From positions 1 through 64,000 of the forward strand of contig NZ_FORN01000019.1 in the NCBI RefSeq assembly GCF_900114015.1: a stretch of DNA of 64,000 nucleotides, read 5' to 3'. Shown here one piece after another: positions 9,403 to 17,057 of the stretch; the first letter of the stretch is position 1; each line of letters starts with the position of its first letter. Source of the stretch: Caulobacter sp. UNC279MFTsu5.1 (GTDB lineage Bacteria > Pseudomonadota > Alphaproteobacteria > Caulobacterales > Caulobacteraceae). Under the pieces are notes generated by a model. It saw only the letters and a program-made list of their open reading frames with translations. It ran no database searches and had not been told where the DNA came from. Both the position numbers and the translations under genes were made by a program.

Positions 9403-9543
9403 TCAAATTGTGGCGAGGATCGCCGCCAGCACGAAGGCGAAGAAGCCCCAGCCGACCAGCAGCCCCGCGAACGGCCGCGCCTGCCAAGGCTTCGGCTGAT
9501 GGCCGCGCCCTGTTTTCGTCTCGACATCGCTCCAGATGGCCAT
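9403..9543 (-). CDS. Small single-span membrane protein, 46 aa
   Basis: The frame starting [11 protein letters not shown] at 9543 encodes 46 aa: a polar N terminus, a PWQARPFAG segment and a C-terminal hydrophobic helix (about residues 25-45). A GGGGAA motif lies just upstream of the ATG. No family recognised. It lies between acpS and lepB on the same strand and could be part of that transcript. The helix and the start-site context support it as real, but the length makes this uncertain. Confidence 0.5.
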   Translation of the reverse strand: MAIWSDVETKTGRGHQPKPWQARPFAGLLVGWGFFAFVLAAILATI

Positions 9544-9663
9544 GTGTTTCCCCGTCCCAGAACGGCGCCGTAGGCGGCGCTTGGGGAGCGCGGTGCAAGG
9601 CGGGGGCCGGGCCCTGCAGGTCCTCCCCTGTGAGGCAAGGGAAACGCATCTATCCAAAAACGG

Positions 9664-9768
9664 CTGTCATCCCGGACGAAGCGCGCAGCGCGAAGATCCG
9701 GGACCGACGCGTGAACGCGAGTGCTTCCGGCGGTCCCGGATCTGCGCTTCGCTTGTCCGGGATGACAG
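9664..9768. repeat. Palindromic intergenic repeat, family A, copy 2
   Basis: CTGTCATCCCGGAC and GTCCGGGATGACAG form the perfect outer arms; GATCCGGGACCG and CGGTCCCGGATC form the inner arms. It lies between acpS and the small membrane protein gene. The left half is nearly identical to the copy at 25809 over about 45 bases, so these two are more recent relatives of each other than of the copy at 2238. Confidence 0.85.
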
Positions 9769-9825
9769 CTCTTTTCTCAGAAATCCAGATGCGTTTCTCC
9801 CGCCCCACAGGGGAAGGATCTGAAC

Positions 9826-10227
9826 CTAGGCCGCAGGCACGGCTTCGATGATCACGAAGGCCTGGGCGTAGGGGTGGTCGTCGGTCAGGGACAGGTGGAT
9901 CACCGGGGTCATGCCTTCGGGGACCATCGCGGCCAGACGCTCAGCCGCGCCGCCGGTCAGGGCCATGGTCGGCTTGCCGGACGGCAGGTTCACCACCCCC
10001 ATGCCGGACAGGTGCACCCCGCCCTTCAGCCCCGTGCCCAGGGCCTTGGAGCAGGCCTCCTTGGCGGCGAAGCGCTTGGCGTAGCTGGAGGCGCGGTCGG
10101 GCTTGCGCTCGGACCGTCTGCGCTCGATCTCGGTGAAGCTCTTGTGGGTGAAGCGGTCGCCGAACCGTTCGAGGGTCTTCTCGATCCGGCGGATGTCGCA
10201 CAGGTCCGAGCCGATCCCGATAATCAC
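9826..10227 (-). CDS. acpS: Holo-[acyl-carrier-protein] synthase
   Basis: Protein of 133 aa starting at a GTG. AcpS moves 4'-phosphopantetheine from CoA to apo-ACP, which is essential for fatty acid synthesis. The magnesium-binding residues D8 (GIGSDLCDI) and E57 ([14 protein letters not shown]) are both present. The GTG overlaps the pdxJ stop codon as GTGA, which marks translational coupling and fixes the start. Confidence 0.95.
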   Translation of the reverse strand: MIIGIGSDLCDIRRIEKTLERFGDRFTHKSFTEIERRRSERKPDRASSYAKRFAAKEACSKALGTGLKGGVHLSGMGVVNLPSGKPTMALTGGAAERLAAMVPEGMTPVIHLSLTDDHPYAQAFVIIEAVPAA

Positions 10228-10979
10228 GCTGCGATCTCGAGCCTGGCGGCGTCCATAAGCGCCCGCATCCGCTGCATGGCCTGGGGCAGGCCGACGAAGA
10301 TCGCCTCGCCGATCAGGAAGTGGCCGATGTTCAACTCGGCGATCTGCGGGATGGCGGCGATCGGCTTGACGGTCGCGTAGTCGATGCCGTGACCGGCATG
10401 GACCTCCAGGCCCAGGCCGGCGGCCAGCTCCGCCCCGGCCTTCAGGCGTTGCAGGATGGCGGCGGCGCGGTCGGCGTGGCCTTCGCGGGCGGCGTCGCAA
10501 TAGGCGCCGGTGTGCAGCTCCACCACCTGGGCGCCGGCGTCGGCCGAGGCCTGGATCTGGGCCGGGTCGGCCTCGATGAACAGCGACACCCGCGCCCCGA
10601 CCGTGCGCAGGCGGGCGGTGGCCTCGGCGACGCGATCGGCGCCGCGCACCACGTCCAGTCCGCCCTCGGTGGTGACCTCCTCGCGGCGCTCGGGCACCAG
10701 GCAGGCGGCGTGCGGCCGGGCCTGCAGGGCGATGCCGACCATCTCGTCGGTGACCGCCATCTCGAAGTTCAGCGGCTTGCCGCGCCTCAGGCACAGGTCG
10801 GTCAGCAGGACGATGTCGGCGTCGCTGATGTGGCGGCGGTCCTCGCGCAGGTGGGCGGTGATGCCGTCGGCGCCGGCCGCCAGGGCCAGCTCGGCGGCCC
10901 GCACCGGCTCGGGATAGCTGGCCCCGCGCGCGTTGCGGATCGTGGCCACGTGGTCGATGTTGACGCCGAGCCGCAGCAT
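10224..10979 (-). CDS. pdxJ: Pyridoxine 5'-phosphate synthase
   Basis: Protein of 251 aa starting [19 protein letters not shown], the typical PdxJ N terminus. It condenses 1-deoxyxylulose 5-phosphate with 3-amino-2-oxopropyl phosphate to form the pyridoxine ring. The TIM-barrel motifs [12 protein letters not shown] and [13 protein letters not shown] are intact. It starts 5 bases after pyrE and overlaps acpS by 4 bases. Confidence 0.95.
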   Translation of the reverse strand: MLRLGVNIDHVATIRNARGASYPEPVRAAELALAAGADGITAHLREDRRHISDADIVLLTDLCLRRGKPLNFEMAVTDEMVGIALQARPHAACLVPERREEVTTEGGLDVVRGADRVAEATARLRTVGARVSLFIEADPAQIQASADAGAQVVELHTGAYCDAAREGHADRAAAILQRLKAGAELAAGLGLEVHAGHGIDYATVKPIAAIPQIAELNIGHFLIGEAIFVGLPQAMQRMRALMDAARLEIAA

Positions 10980-10984
10980 GCCCG

Positions 10985-11569
10985 TCAGCCCTTCAGGCGC
11001 CGGCTGCCCGGATCCTCGATCGGGATCGCCGCCAGTTCCGGCGGCAGGGCGTCGGCCGGATAGGCCGGGACCTCCAGGCTGGCCAGAGCCACCAGCGGCA
11101 TGCCGACGTCGGCCTTGCCGCCCGAGCGGTCGACGATGCAGGCCGCGGCGATCACCTCGCCGCCGGCTTCCTGGATCGCGGCGATGCACTCGCGCGACGA
11201 CAGGCCGGTGGTGACGATGTCTTCCACCATCACGACCTTCTGGCCGGGCTCCAGATGGAAGCCGCGGCGGAACTTGAAGCCGCCGCCCTCGCGCTCGACA
11301 TAGATCGAGGCGACGTTCAGCCAGCGGGCGGTCTCGTAGCCGGGAATGATCCCGCCCACGGCCGGCGAGACGGCCACGTCGGGCTGGCCGACCGTGGCCA
11401 CGATCTTCTCGGCCAGGGCCTTGCAGAGGCGCGCGCAGCGCTCGGGCCGCATGAACACCAGGTTCTTCTGCAGGAAGACGGGGCTGTGCAGGCCGGAGGA
11501 CAGCACGAAGTGGCCTTCGCGCAGGGCGCCGGCGGCGCGGAATTCGTCGAGGACGTCGTCGTTGGTCAT
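10985..11569 (-). CDS. pyrE: Orotate phosphoribosyltransferase
   Basis: Protein of 194 aa that joins orotate and PRPP to give OMP in pyrimidine synthesis. The PRPP-binding loop is [14 protein letters not shown] and the orotate-side segment is [13 protein letters not shown]. This is probably the first gene of the pyrE-pdxJ-acpS run, because the next gene upstream, the ParE toxin, stops 31 bases before it and normally has its own control. Confidence 0.95.
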   Translation of the reverse strand: MTNDDVLDEFRAAGALREGHFVLSSGLHSPVFLQKNLVFMRPERCARLCKALAEKIVATVGQPDVAVSPAVGGIIPGYETARWLNVASIYVEREGGGFKFRRGFHLEPGQKVVMVEDIVTTGLSSRECIAAIQEAGGEVIAAACIVDRSGGKADVGMPLVALASLEVPAYPADALPPELAAIPIEDPGSRRLKG

Positions 11570-11600
11570 GAGGGCTGGATATAGGCCGGTGGCGGCGAGT

Positions 11601-11906
11601 CTACAAACCGCTCAGTAGCGACGGTAGATCGCGCGCGCCATGCAGCACCCTGACGATCAGAGGCGGCCGTCGCTCGGCATTGTAGATCAGCAAATAGGGA
11701 AAGCCGTGAACGGCCAGAAAGCGGTGGGGCAGGTCAGCAATTTCTAGACGTTCGACCCCGCTTCTCGGTCGTTCGGCGATGAGTTGCGCGCCCCGCAACA
11801 CCGCTGATCGGAAGGCCGCGGCGGCCGTCGGGCGATCAGCACGAATCCAAGCCTCCGCCTCAATCAAATCACGCCGGGCAAGCGGCGAAAACTCCGCCCG
11901 GCTCAC
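11601..11906 (-). CDS. RelE/ParE-family toxin
   Basis: Protein of 101 aa with the ParE pattern: an N-terminal [12 protein letters not shown] helix, a [11 protein letters not shown] middle and the strand-rich end [17 protein letters not shown] followed by VLHGARDL. ParE-type toxins inhibit gyrase, whereas RelE-type toxins cleave mRNA on the ribosome; this sequence is nearer ParE. Its start overlaps the antitoxin gene by 4 bases, the usual arrangement for type II modules. Confidence 0.85.
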   Translation of the reverse strand: MSRAEFSPLARRDLIEAEAWIRADRPTAAAAFRSAVLRGAQLIAERPRSGVERLEIADLPHRFLAVHGFPYLLIYNAERRPPLIVRVLHGARDLPSLLSGL

Positions 11907-12151
11907 CGTTCGCCGGCACGCTTTGCATCAATCTCCGCGAAAATCTCTTCGGCCGTGAACACGCCGTCACGATCCGCTTCGGCCGTGGCCGCCGCCAGCA
12001 TGGCGTTAAACTCTGCGCGTTGGCGTTCGACATCGCGCATCAGATTCAGCGCCGACCGAACCACGTCGGTCACCGTGTCGTACCGTCCGGCATCGACGCA
12101 ATCGCGGGCGAAGCGTTCGAGGTCGTCGGTAAGCTGGACGCTAGTCGCCAT
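11903..12151 (-). CDS. ParD-family antitoxin (ribbon-helix-helix)
   Basis: Protein of 82 aa. The N terminus SVQLTDDLERFARDCV is a ribbon-helix-helix DNA-binding domain; TVTDVVRSALNLM is its second helix. The charged tail (about residues 45-82) should wrap the ParE toxin. Such antitoxins repress their own promoter together with the toxin. The palindrome at 12190-12203, upstream of the start, is a possible operator. Confidence 0.85.
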   Translation of the reverse strand: MATSVQLTDDLERFARDCVDAGRYDTVTDVVRSALNLMRDVERQRAEFNAMLAAATAEADRDGVFTAEEIFAEIDAKRAGER

Positions 12152-12189
12152 GGGTCGCGCCTTGTGTCAGATGTCCGCCTAAGGTGCGC

Positions 12190-12203
12190 CCTGGCGCGCC
12201 AGG
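12190..12203. promoter_or_regulatory. 14-bp palindrome between parD and the Nudix gene
   Basis: CCTGGCGCGCCAGG is a perfect palindrome in the 75-bp divergent gap. It could be the ParD operator or serve the Nudix gene. In this GC-rich genome a palindrome of this length can arise by chance, so support is modest. Confidence 0.3.
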
Positions 12204-12226
12204 CTTCAAGTGACCGGACAGTTTGC

Positions 12227-12634
12227 GTGAACGACACTTCTCCTCCCCGCCCCCGCGTCGGCTGCGGCGCGGCGATCCTCGACGGCCAGGGCCGCATCCT
12301 GCTGGTCCAGCGCAAGCGTCAGCCGGAGGCCGGCCATTGGGGCCAGCCCGGCGGCAAGCTCGACTGGGGCGAGAACGGTCGGGCCTGCGCCGAACGCGAG
12401 ATCCTCGAGGAACTGGGGATCACGATCGTGGCCGGCCCGGTGCTGTGCGTCACCGACATGATCGCCGAAGACAGCCACTGGGTGGCCGTGACCTATCGCG
12501 CCGACGGCTGCGTGGGCGAGCCGGCGATCCGGGAGCCGCAGGCCCTGGCCGACTGGGGCTGGTTCGCCCTAGACGCCCTGCCCTCGCCCCTGACCGCCGC
12601 CACCCTCGACGCGGTCGCCGCGCTTAGGGCATAA
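12227..12634 (+). CDS. Nudix hydrolase
   Basis: Protein of 135 aa from a GTG start (VNDTSPPRP). The full Nudix box is present: G-x5-E in GKLDWGE, then x7 and REILEELGI. These enzymes hydrolyse nucleoside diphosphates linked to another group. The fold and the WGQPGGKLDWGE context suggest a nucleotide-sugar or dNTP-cleaning type, but the substrate cannot be read from sequence. It lies 31 bases before kdsA on the same strand and is perhaps cotranscribed. Confidence 0.85.
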   Translation: MNDTSPPRPRVGCGAAILDGQGRILLVQRKRQPEAGHWGQPGGKLDWGENGRACAEREILEELGITIVAGPVLCVTDMIAEDSHWVAVTYRADGCVGEPAIREPQALADWGWFALDALPSPLTAATLDAVAALRA

Positions 12635-12665
12635 GCTCGCCACCTGATTTGCGAGGAAGACCGCC

Positions 12666-13517
12666 ATGTCCGTCGTCACCCTGAAGCGCTGGAACCTCTC
12701 GATGGGCGCCGGCCAGCCGCTGGCGGTGATCGCGGGCCTGAACGTGCTGGAGAACCTGGACCTGGCCCTCGAGGTCGGGCGCGAGTTGAAGGCGATCACC
12801 GCGCAGCTGGGCCTGCCCTATGTGTTCAAGGCCAGCTTCGACAAGGCCAACCGCTCGTCGATCACCAGCTATCGCGGCCCGGGCCTGAAGGACGGCCTGG
12901 CCATGCTGGCCGAGGTCAAGGCCAAGCTGGACGTGCCGATCGCCACCGACATTCACGAGGTCGACCAGGCCGAGCCGGTGGCCGCCGTCGCCGACCTGGT
13001 GCAGATCCCCGCCTTCCTGTGCCGCCAGACCGACCTGATCGTCGCCGCCTCGCGCGCCACGGCCGCCGCCGGCGGCTGGCTGCACGTCAAGAAGGCCCAG
13101 TTCATCGCCCCGTGGGACTGCAAGAACATCGTCCACAAGGCCCGCGAGGCCGCCCCGGACCTGCAGATCGTGCTGTGCGAGCGCGGCGCCTCGTTCGGTT
13201 ACAACAACCTGGTGGTCGACATGCTGGGCATCGCGCAGATGCAGAGCCTGGGCGTGCCGGTGACCATCGACGCCACCCACGCCGTCCAGCTGCCGGGCGC
13301 CGATCCCCGCACCGCCGGCGGTTCCACGGGCGGTCGTCGCGAGGGCGTGCCGATCATCGCCAAGGCCGCCGTGGCGGCGGGCGCGGACGGCGTGTTCCTG
13401 GAATTCCACACCGATCCCGACAAGGCCCTGTGCGACGGCCCCAGCTGCCTGCCGCTGAGCGACGCAGCGGGCCTGCTGAAGACGCTGAAGGCGCTGCACG
13501 GAGTGGTGCGGGCTTAG
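12666..13517 (+). CDS. kdsA: 3-deoxy-8-phosphooctulonate synthase
   Basis: Protein of 283 aa. KdsA condenses arabinose 5-phosphate with PEP to KDO 8-phosphate for the lipopolysaccharide inner core. The N-terminal GLNVLE holds Asn26, the residue found in metal-independent enzymes such as that of E. coli, rather than the Cys of metal-dependent ones. FKASFDKANRSS, ATDIHEV and KKAQFIAPWD are typical substrate-binding motifs. A GAGGAA site precedes the ATG. It converges with rel. Confidence 0.95.
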   Translation: MSVVTLKRWNLSMGAGQPLAVIAGLNVLENLDLALEVGRELKAITAQLGLPYVFKASFDKANRSSITSYRGPGLKDGLAMLAEVKAKLDVPIATDIHEVDQAEPVAAVADLVQIPAFLCRQTDLIVAASRATAAAGGWLHVKKAQFIAPWDCKNIVHKAREAAPDLQIVLCERGASFGYNNLVVDMLGIAQMQSLGVPVTIDATHAVQLPGADPRTAGGSTGGRREGVPIIAKAAVAAGADGVFLEFHTDPDKALCDGPSCLPLSDAAGLLKTLKALHGVVRA

Positions 13518-13558
13518 GAAGGACGTTTTTTGGGGGTGCGGGCAAGGCGCCTGCCCCC

Positions 13559-15886
13559 CTACCCCCGCGTCCGGTCCACCGTCTCCACGGTCGGGCAGGT
13601 GCGCAGCGCCGCCGAGATGTTGGTCAGGTGCTTGGCGTCGCGGACTTCGACGTCGATGTCGACGTCGAAGAAGTCGCTCTGGCGGTGGTGCATGCGCAGG
13701 TTGACGATGTTGCCGCCGGCCTCGCCGATGATCGTGCACACTTGGCCCAGCACGCCCGGCGCATTGCCGATGGTGGCGTGCAGGCGGGCCAGGGAGACGG
13801 TCTCGCGCTCGGCCTCGGGCGTCCAGTTCAGGTCGCGCCAGAGGTCCTCGCGGTCCTCGTATTCGGCCAGCTTCGGGCAGTCGATGGTGTGGACGTCCAG
13901 ACCCGCCCCGTCCTCGCGCAGGATGCCGACGATGCGGTCGCCCGGCACCGGGCTGCAGCAGTGGGCGAAGTGCAGCGACACCCCCGGGGTCAGGCCGCCG
14001 CCGCGCACATAGAGCCGCGCGGCCGTGCCGCCCTCGATCTTGCGCCGCGCCGTGGCCACGGCCACGTCGGTGTCCTTCATGCCCGGGAAGGCGGTCTCCA
14101 GCACCTGGCTGGGCGAGACTCGGCCCCGGCCGACGGCGTCGAACAGGGCCTCCTCGGTGTCGAGGGCGAAGCGCTCCAGGATCGGCCGCAGCGACACGTC
14201 CTTCAGCTTCTTGCCGGCCCGCTCGAACACCTGCTCCACCGAGGCCCGGCCCAGGCGCAGGAACTCTTCCTTCTCGGTCTGGCGGATATGCCGGCGGATG
14301 GCCGAGCGCGCGCGGCCGGTCACGGTCAGAGAACGCCAGTCCGGCGGCACCACGGGCTTGGAGCCCCGGACCACCTCGACCACGTCGCCATTGTTGAGCA
14401 GGGTGCGCAACGGCTTGAGCTCGCCGTTGATCTTCACCCCGATGCAGGTGTCGCCGACGCTGGTGTGGACCGCATAGGCGAAGTCCAGCGGCATGGCCCC
14501 CCGCGGCAGGCTGACCAGCTTGCCCTTGGGGGTGAAGACGAACACCTGGTCGAGGAACATCTCCAGCTTGGCGTGCTCGACCAGCTCCTCGGCGTCGCCG
14601 CCGTGCTCCAGCACCTGGACCAGCTGGCGCAGGTTGGCCAAGGGGTCACGGCCGCCGGCCGCCTCCATGCCTTCCAGGTCCAGGCCGTACGAGGCGTCCT
14701 TGTAGCGAAAGTGGGCGGCCACGCCCTCCTCGTTGACCCGGTCCATGGCCTCGGTGCGGATCTGCATCTCGATGCGCATGCCGCGCGGCCCCACCACGGT
14801 GGTGTGCAGCGAGCGGTAGTTGTTGCGCTTGGGGGTCGAGATGAAGTCCTTGAAGCGGTCGGGCACGCTGGACCAGGCGCGATGCACCACGCCCAGGGCC
14901 CGGTAGCAGTCCTCTTCGCTGTCGACGATCACCCGGAAGGCGTAGATGTCGGACATCTGGGAGAAGCCGATCGACTTGCGCTGCAGCTTGCGCCAGATCG
15001 AATAGGGCGACTTCTCGCGACCGAAGACCCGGGCCGGCAGGCCGGCCGATTCCAGGCGGGCGGAGATTTCCTGGCTGACCAGGGCCACGGCTCCGCCCTG
15101 CTCGGCCCGCAGGGTGTCCAGCCGCCGGATGATCGCGTTGCGGGCCACCGGATTGGTGTGCTCGAAACTGAGCTCCTCCAGCTCGGTGCAGATGCGGTGG
15201 CAGCCGATGTTGCGGGCCAGGGGCGCGTAGATATCGCGTGTCTCGCGGGCGATGCGCTCGCGCTTGGCCTGGCTCTTGATGTAGTGCAGCGTCCGCATGT
15301 TGTGCAGACGGTCGGCCAGCTTGACCAGCAGGACACGGACGTCCCGCGAGATGGCCAGGATGAACTTGCGCAGGTTCTCGGCCTGGCGGGCGTGCTCGGC
15401 CTGGAGTTCCAGCTTCGACAGCTTGGTGACGCCCTCGACCAGCTCGGCGATCTCCTCGCCGAACAGCTTGGCGATCTCGTCCTTGGTGACCGGGGTGTCC
15501 TCGATCACGTCGTGCAGCAGGGCCGTGACGATGGTCGCGGTGTCCAGCCGGTACTCGGTCAGGATGCCGGCCACTTCGATCGGGTGGGCGTAGTAGGGGT
15601 CGCCGCTGGCCCGGGTCTGGCTGCCGTGCATGCGCATGGCGTAGACATAGGCGCGGTTCAGCAGGGCTTCGTCCGCGGTCGGATCGTAGGCGTGGACGCG
15701 CTCGATCAGTTCGTACTGGCGGAGGAACTTCTGGCGGGGCTTGGCCGCGGGAGCGGGAGCCGGCGCGGTGTCGTTGGCGGAAGCCGCAGACGAAGACGCG
15801 CCCGATTCGGAATCGGGCGCGCGTTCGGAAGGAGCGGCGGCGGGCGCCGCTTCGAGAATGAGAGGGTCTGCGCCGTCGGGGCTCAG
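13559..15886 (-). CDS. spoT: Bifunctional (p)ppGpp synthetase/hydrolase, Rel/SpoT family, apparent CTG start
   Basis: Protein of 775 aa that makes and degrades the alarmone (p)ppGpp. The HD hydrolase site is at H125-D126 (LLHDVIED). The synthetase domain carries RFKD near residue 344, the RxKD type of bifunctional enzymes, then [14 protein letters not shown] domain ([16 protein letters not shown]) and a C-terminal ACT domain follow. No ATG, GTG or TTG occurs in frame between the rpoZ stop and the hydrolase domain. Instead CTG at 15886-15884 has a perfect AGGAGG seven bases upstream (15899-15894) and overlaps the rpoZ TGA as CTGA. A start deep inside rpoZ is the alternative. The first 45 residues are Ala/Pro/Ser rich. 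Confidence 0.9.
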   Translation of the reverse strand: MSPDGADPLILEAAPAAAPSERAPDSESGASSSAASANDTAPAPAPAAKPRQKFLRQYELIERVHAYDPTADEALLNRAYVYAMRMHGSQTRASGDPYYAHPIEVAGILTEYRLDTATIVTALLHDVIEDTPVTKDEIAKLFGEEIAELVEGVTKLSKLELQAEHARQAENLRKFILAISRDVRVLLVKLADRLHNMRTLHYIKSQAKRERIARETRDIYAPLARNIGCHRICTELEELSFEHTNPVARNAIIRRLDTLRAEQGGAVALVSQEISARLESAGLPARVFGREKSPYSIWRKLQRKSIGFSQMSDIYAFRVIVDSEEDCYRALGVVHRAWSSVPDRFKDFISTPKRNNYRSLHTTVVGPRGMRIEMQIRTEAMDRVNEEGVAAHFRYKDASYGLDLEGMEAAGGRDPLANLRQLVQVLEHGGDAEELVEHAKLEMFLDQVFVFTPKGKLVSLPRGAMPLDFAYAVHTSVGDTCIGVKINGELKPLRTLLNNGDVVEVVRGSKPVVPPDWRSLTVTGRARSAIRRHIRQTEKEEFLRLGRASVEQVFERAGKKLKDVSLRPILERFALDTEEALFDAVGRGRVSPSQVLETAFPGMKDTDVAVATARRKIEGGTAARLYVRGGGLTPGVSLHFAHCCSPVPGDRIVGILREDGAGLDVHTIDCPKLAEYEDREDLWRDLNWTPEAERETVSLARLHATIGNAPGVLGQVCTIIGEAGGNIVNLRMHHRQSDFFDVDIDVEVRDAKHLTNISAALRTCPTVETVDRTRG

Positions 15887-16242
15887 TACCGCTCCTCCTG
15901 ACCGCCGTCGCGGTCGCTCTGCAGGGCGCGGACCAGTTCCAGTTCGCTCATCTGCATGTGGGTGGGATCGGCCAGCAGGGCGAGGGTTTCGGCCTCTTCC
16001 TCGGCTTCGGTGTGCTCGTCCACGCGCTGCAGCGTGGTGATCAGCTGTTCCTTCAGGCCCTCGTGATCGACCACGTCGTCGGCGATCTCGCGCAGGGCGA
16101 CGACGGGGTTCTTGTCGTTGTCGCGATCGACGAGCAGCGAGGCGCCGGCCGAGATGCCGCGCGCGCGATGGGCGGACAGCAAGACCAGAGCGAAGCGGTT
16201 GGGAACCTTCTCGACGCAATCTTCGACGGTGACGCGGGCCAT
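15883..16242 (-). CDS. rpoZ: RNA polymerase omega subunit
   Basis: Protein of 119 aa. Omega assists beta-prime folding and, in many bacteria, ppGpp binding to RNA polymerase. The start [20 protein letters not shown] is the family signature; the [27 protein letters not shown] core is normal in character. The C-terminal tail after residue 75 is acidic. The stop codon overlaps the rel start, coupling alarmone synthesis to omega. Confidence 0.95.
   Translation of the reverse strand: MARVTVEDCVEKVPNRFALVLLSAHRARGISAGASLLVDRDNDKNPVVALREIADDVVDHEGLKEQLITTLQRVDEHTEAEEEAETLALLADPTHMQMSELELVRALQSDRDGGQEERY
15894..15899 (-). promoter_or_regulatory. Ribosome binding site that defines the rel CTG start
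   Basis: AGGAGG lies within the last rpoZ codons (GGT CAG GAG GAG CGG TAC TGA) and is seven bases from the CTG. Spacing and sequence are ideal for 16S pairing, and no other start codon lies within range, so the site supports CTG initiation by ribosomes finishing rpoZ. Confidence 0.7.
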
Positions 16243-16289
16243 GAATTCCTCGGGCTATGAGCCTTGGTTATCGCAAAATAGGGTCTGCG

Positions 16290-16309
16290 GCGGCGTTACA
16301 CAACGCCGC
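16290..16309. repeat. 8-bp hairpin upstream of rpoZ
   Basis: GCGGCGTT and AACGCCGC are perfect reverse complements around ACAC, between the YdeI-like gene and rpoZ. There is no adjacent T-run on the minus strand, so termination would be inefficient; it may instead be an operator or an attenuating structure in the rpoZ leader. Confidence 0.4.
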
Positions 16310-16398
16310 ATCGGCTTAAGTCCCGGCTTTCGCGAGGGGGCGCTTATGCCGGGTTTGGTCGGAGAAGTCCAGCGGGACGGCGCGGAGGGTGCCTTCTC

Positions 16399-17001
16399 CT
16401 ACTTCTTCTTTTGCGGATAGATCGTTTCGCCGCGCTCCAGCATGGCGACGAAGGTCTCGATCTTCTTCTTTCGCCCGGCTTGCGTCTTCATGTTGTGGAC
16501 GCGGAAGGCCAGGGCGAAGCGGTTCTGCGCCGACAGCCTGGCCAGCATCGACCTGGCCTTCGGACTGGCGTCGATCGCCGCCTGGAGGCCGTCGGGGACC
16601 TTCATGTCCTTGCCGGCGGCGTAGGCGCGGTCCCAGCGCCCGTCGGCCTTGGCCGCCTCCACCTCGCGCAGGCCGTGCTCCGTCATCCGGCCCTCGTCGA
16701 TCAGCCGCGCGACATTGTCGACGTTGATCTGGCTCCAGATGCTGGTCTTCGTGCGCGGCGTGTAGCGCTGCAGGAAGCTCCGCTCGTCGAAGCTCTTCTT
16801 GACCCCGTCGATCCAGCCCCAGCACAGCACCACGTCGATCGCCTGCTTGGCGGTGATCGAGGGCAGGCCCGACCCGACCTTGTGGATCTTGATCCAGACC
16901 TCGCCCTGCTTGTCGTGGTGGCGCGAAAGCCAGTCGTGGAACGCGTCGGCGTCAATGAATTCCTGGACGTGGGCGGGATTGACCTCGATGGCGGCCATCA
17001 A
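16399..17001 (-). CDS. YdeI/OmpD-associated family protein
   Basis: Protein of 200 aa. The N-terminal part (FHDWLSRHHDKQGEVWIKIHK) and the VVLCWGWIDGVKKSFDERSF block are the YdeI-type signature; the C terminus carries the bacteriocin-protection-like RFALAFRVHNMKTQAGRKKKIETF segment. The biochemical role of the family is unsettled; members have been linked to resistance to antimicrobial peptides. A second methionine makes 16998 an equally good start. Confidence 0.85.
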   Translation of the reverse strand: MMAAIEVNPAHVQEFIDADAFHDWLSRHHDKQGEVWIKIHKVGSGLPSITAKQAIDVVLCWGWIDGVKKSFDERSFLQRYTPRTKTSIWSQINVDNVARLIDEGRMTEHGLREVEAAKADGRWDRAYAAGKDMKVPDGLQAAIDASPKARSMLARLSAQNRFALAFRVHNMKTQAGRKKKIETFVAMLERGETIYPQKKK

Positions 17002-17023
17002 CAGCTCTCAGGCAAGCGGACAC

Positions 17024-17042
17024 CCCGGGCGCGAGGCCCGGG
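17024..17042. repeat. GC-rich hairpin between the YdeI-like and M13 peptidase genes
   Basis: CCCGGGC and GCCCGGG pair around GCGAG. It lies 15 bases beyond the M13 stop and has no T-run on the minus strand. It may stabilise the 3' end of the peptidase message. Confidence 0.4.
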
Positions 17043-17057
17043 ACCGGAAGACTCCCC

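Noticed and set aside
13525-13556. Hairpin with TTTTTT between kdsA and rel as a terminator
   Set aside because: The T-run precedes the GC-rich stem on the plus strand and becomes an A-run after it on the minus strand, so neither direction has the stem-then-T order.
13019-15901. A 960-codon plus-strand open frame opposite rel
   Set aside because: It is an antisense shadow of the strongly conserved rel gene; its product is low-complexity, rich in Gly, His, Gln and Arg, and has no family features.
15886-16219. A long N-terminal extension of rel running through all of rpoZ
   Set aside because: The extension lies in an alternative frame of the conserved rpoZ gene and reads as Arg/Gly-rich noise; the CTG with an ideal AGGAGG explains the start better.
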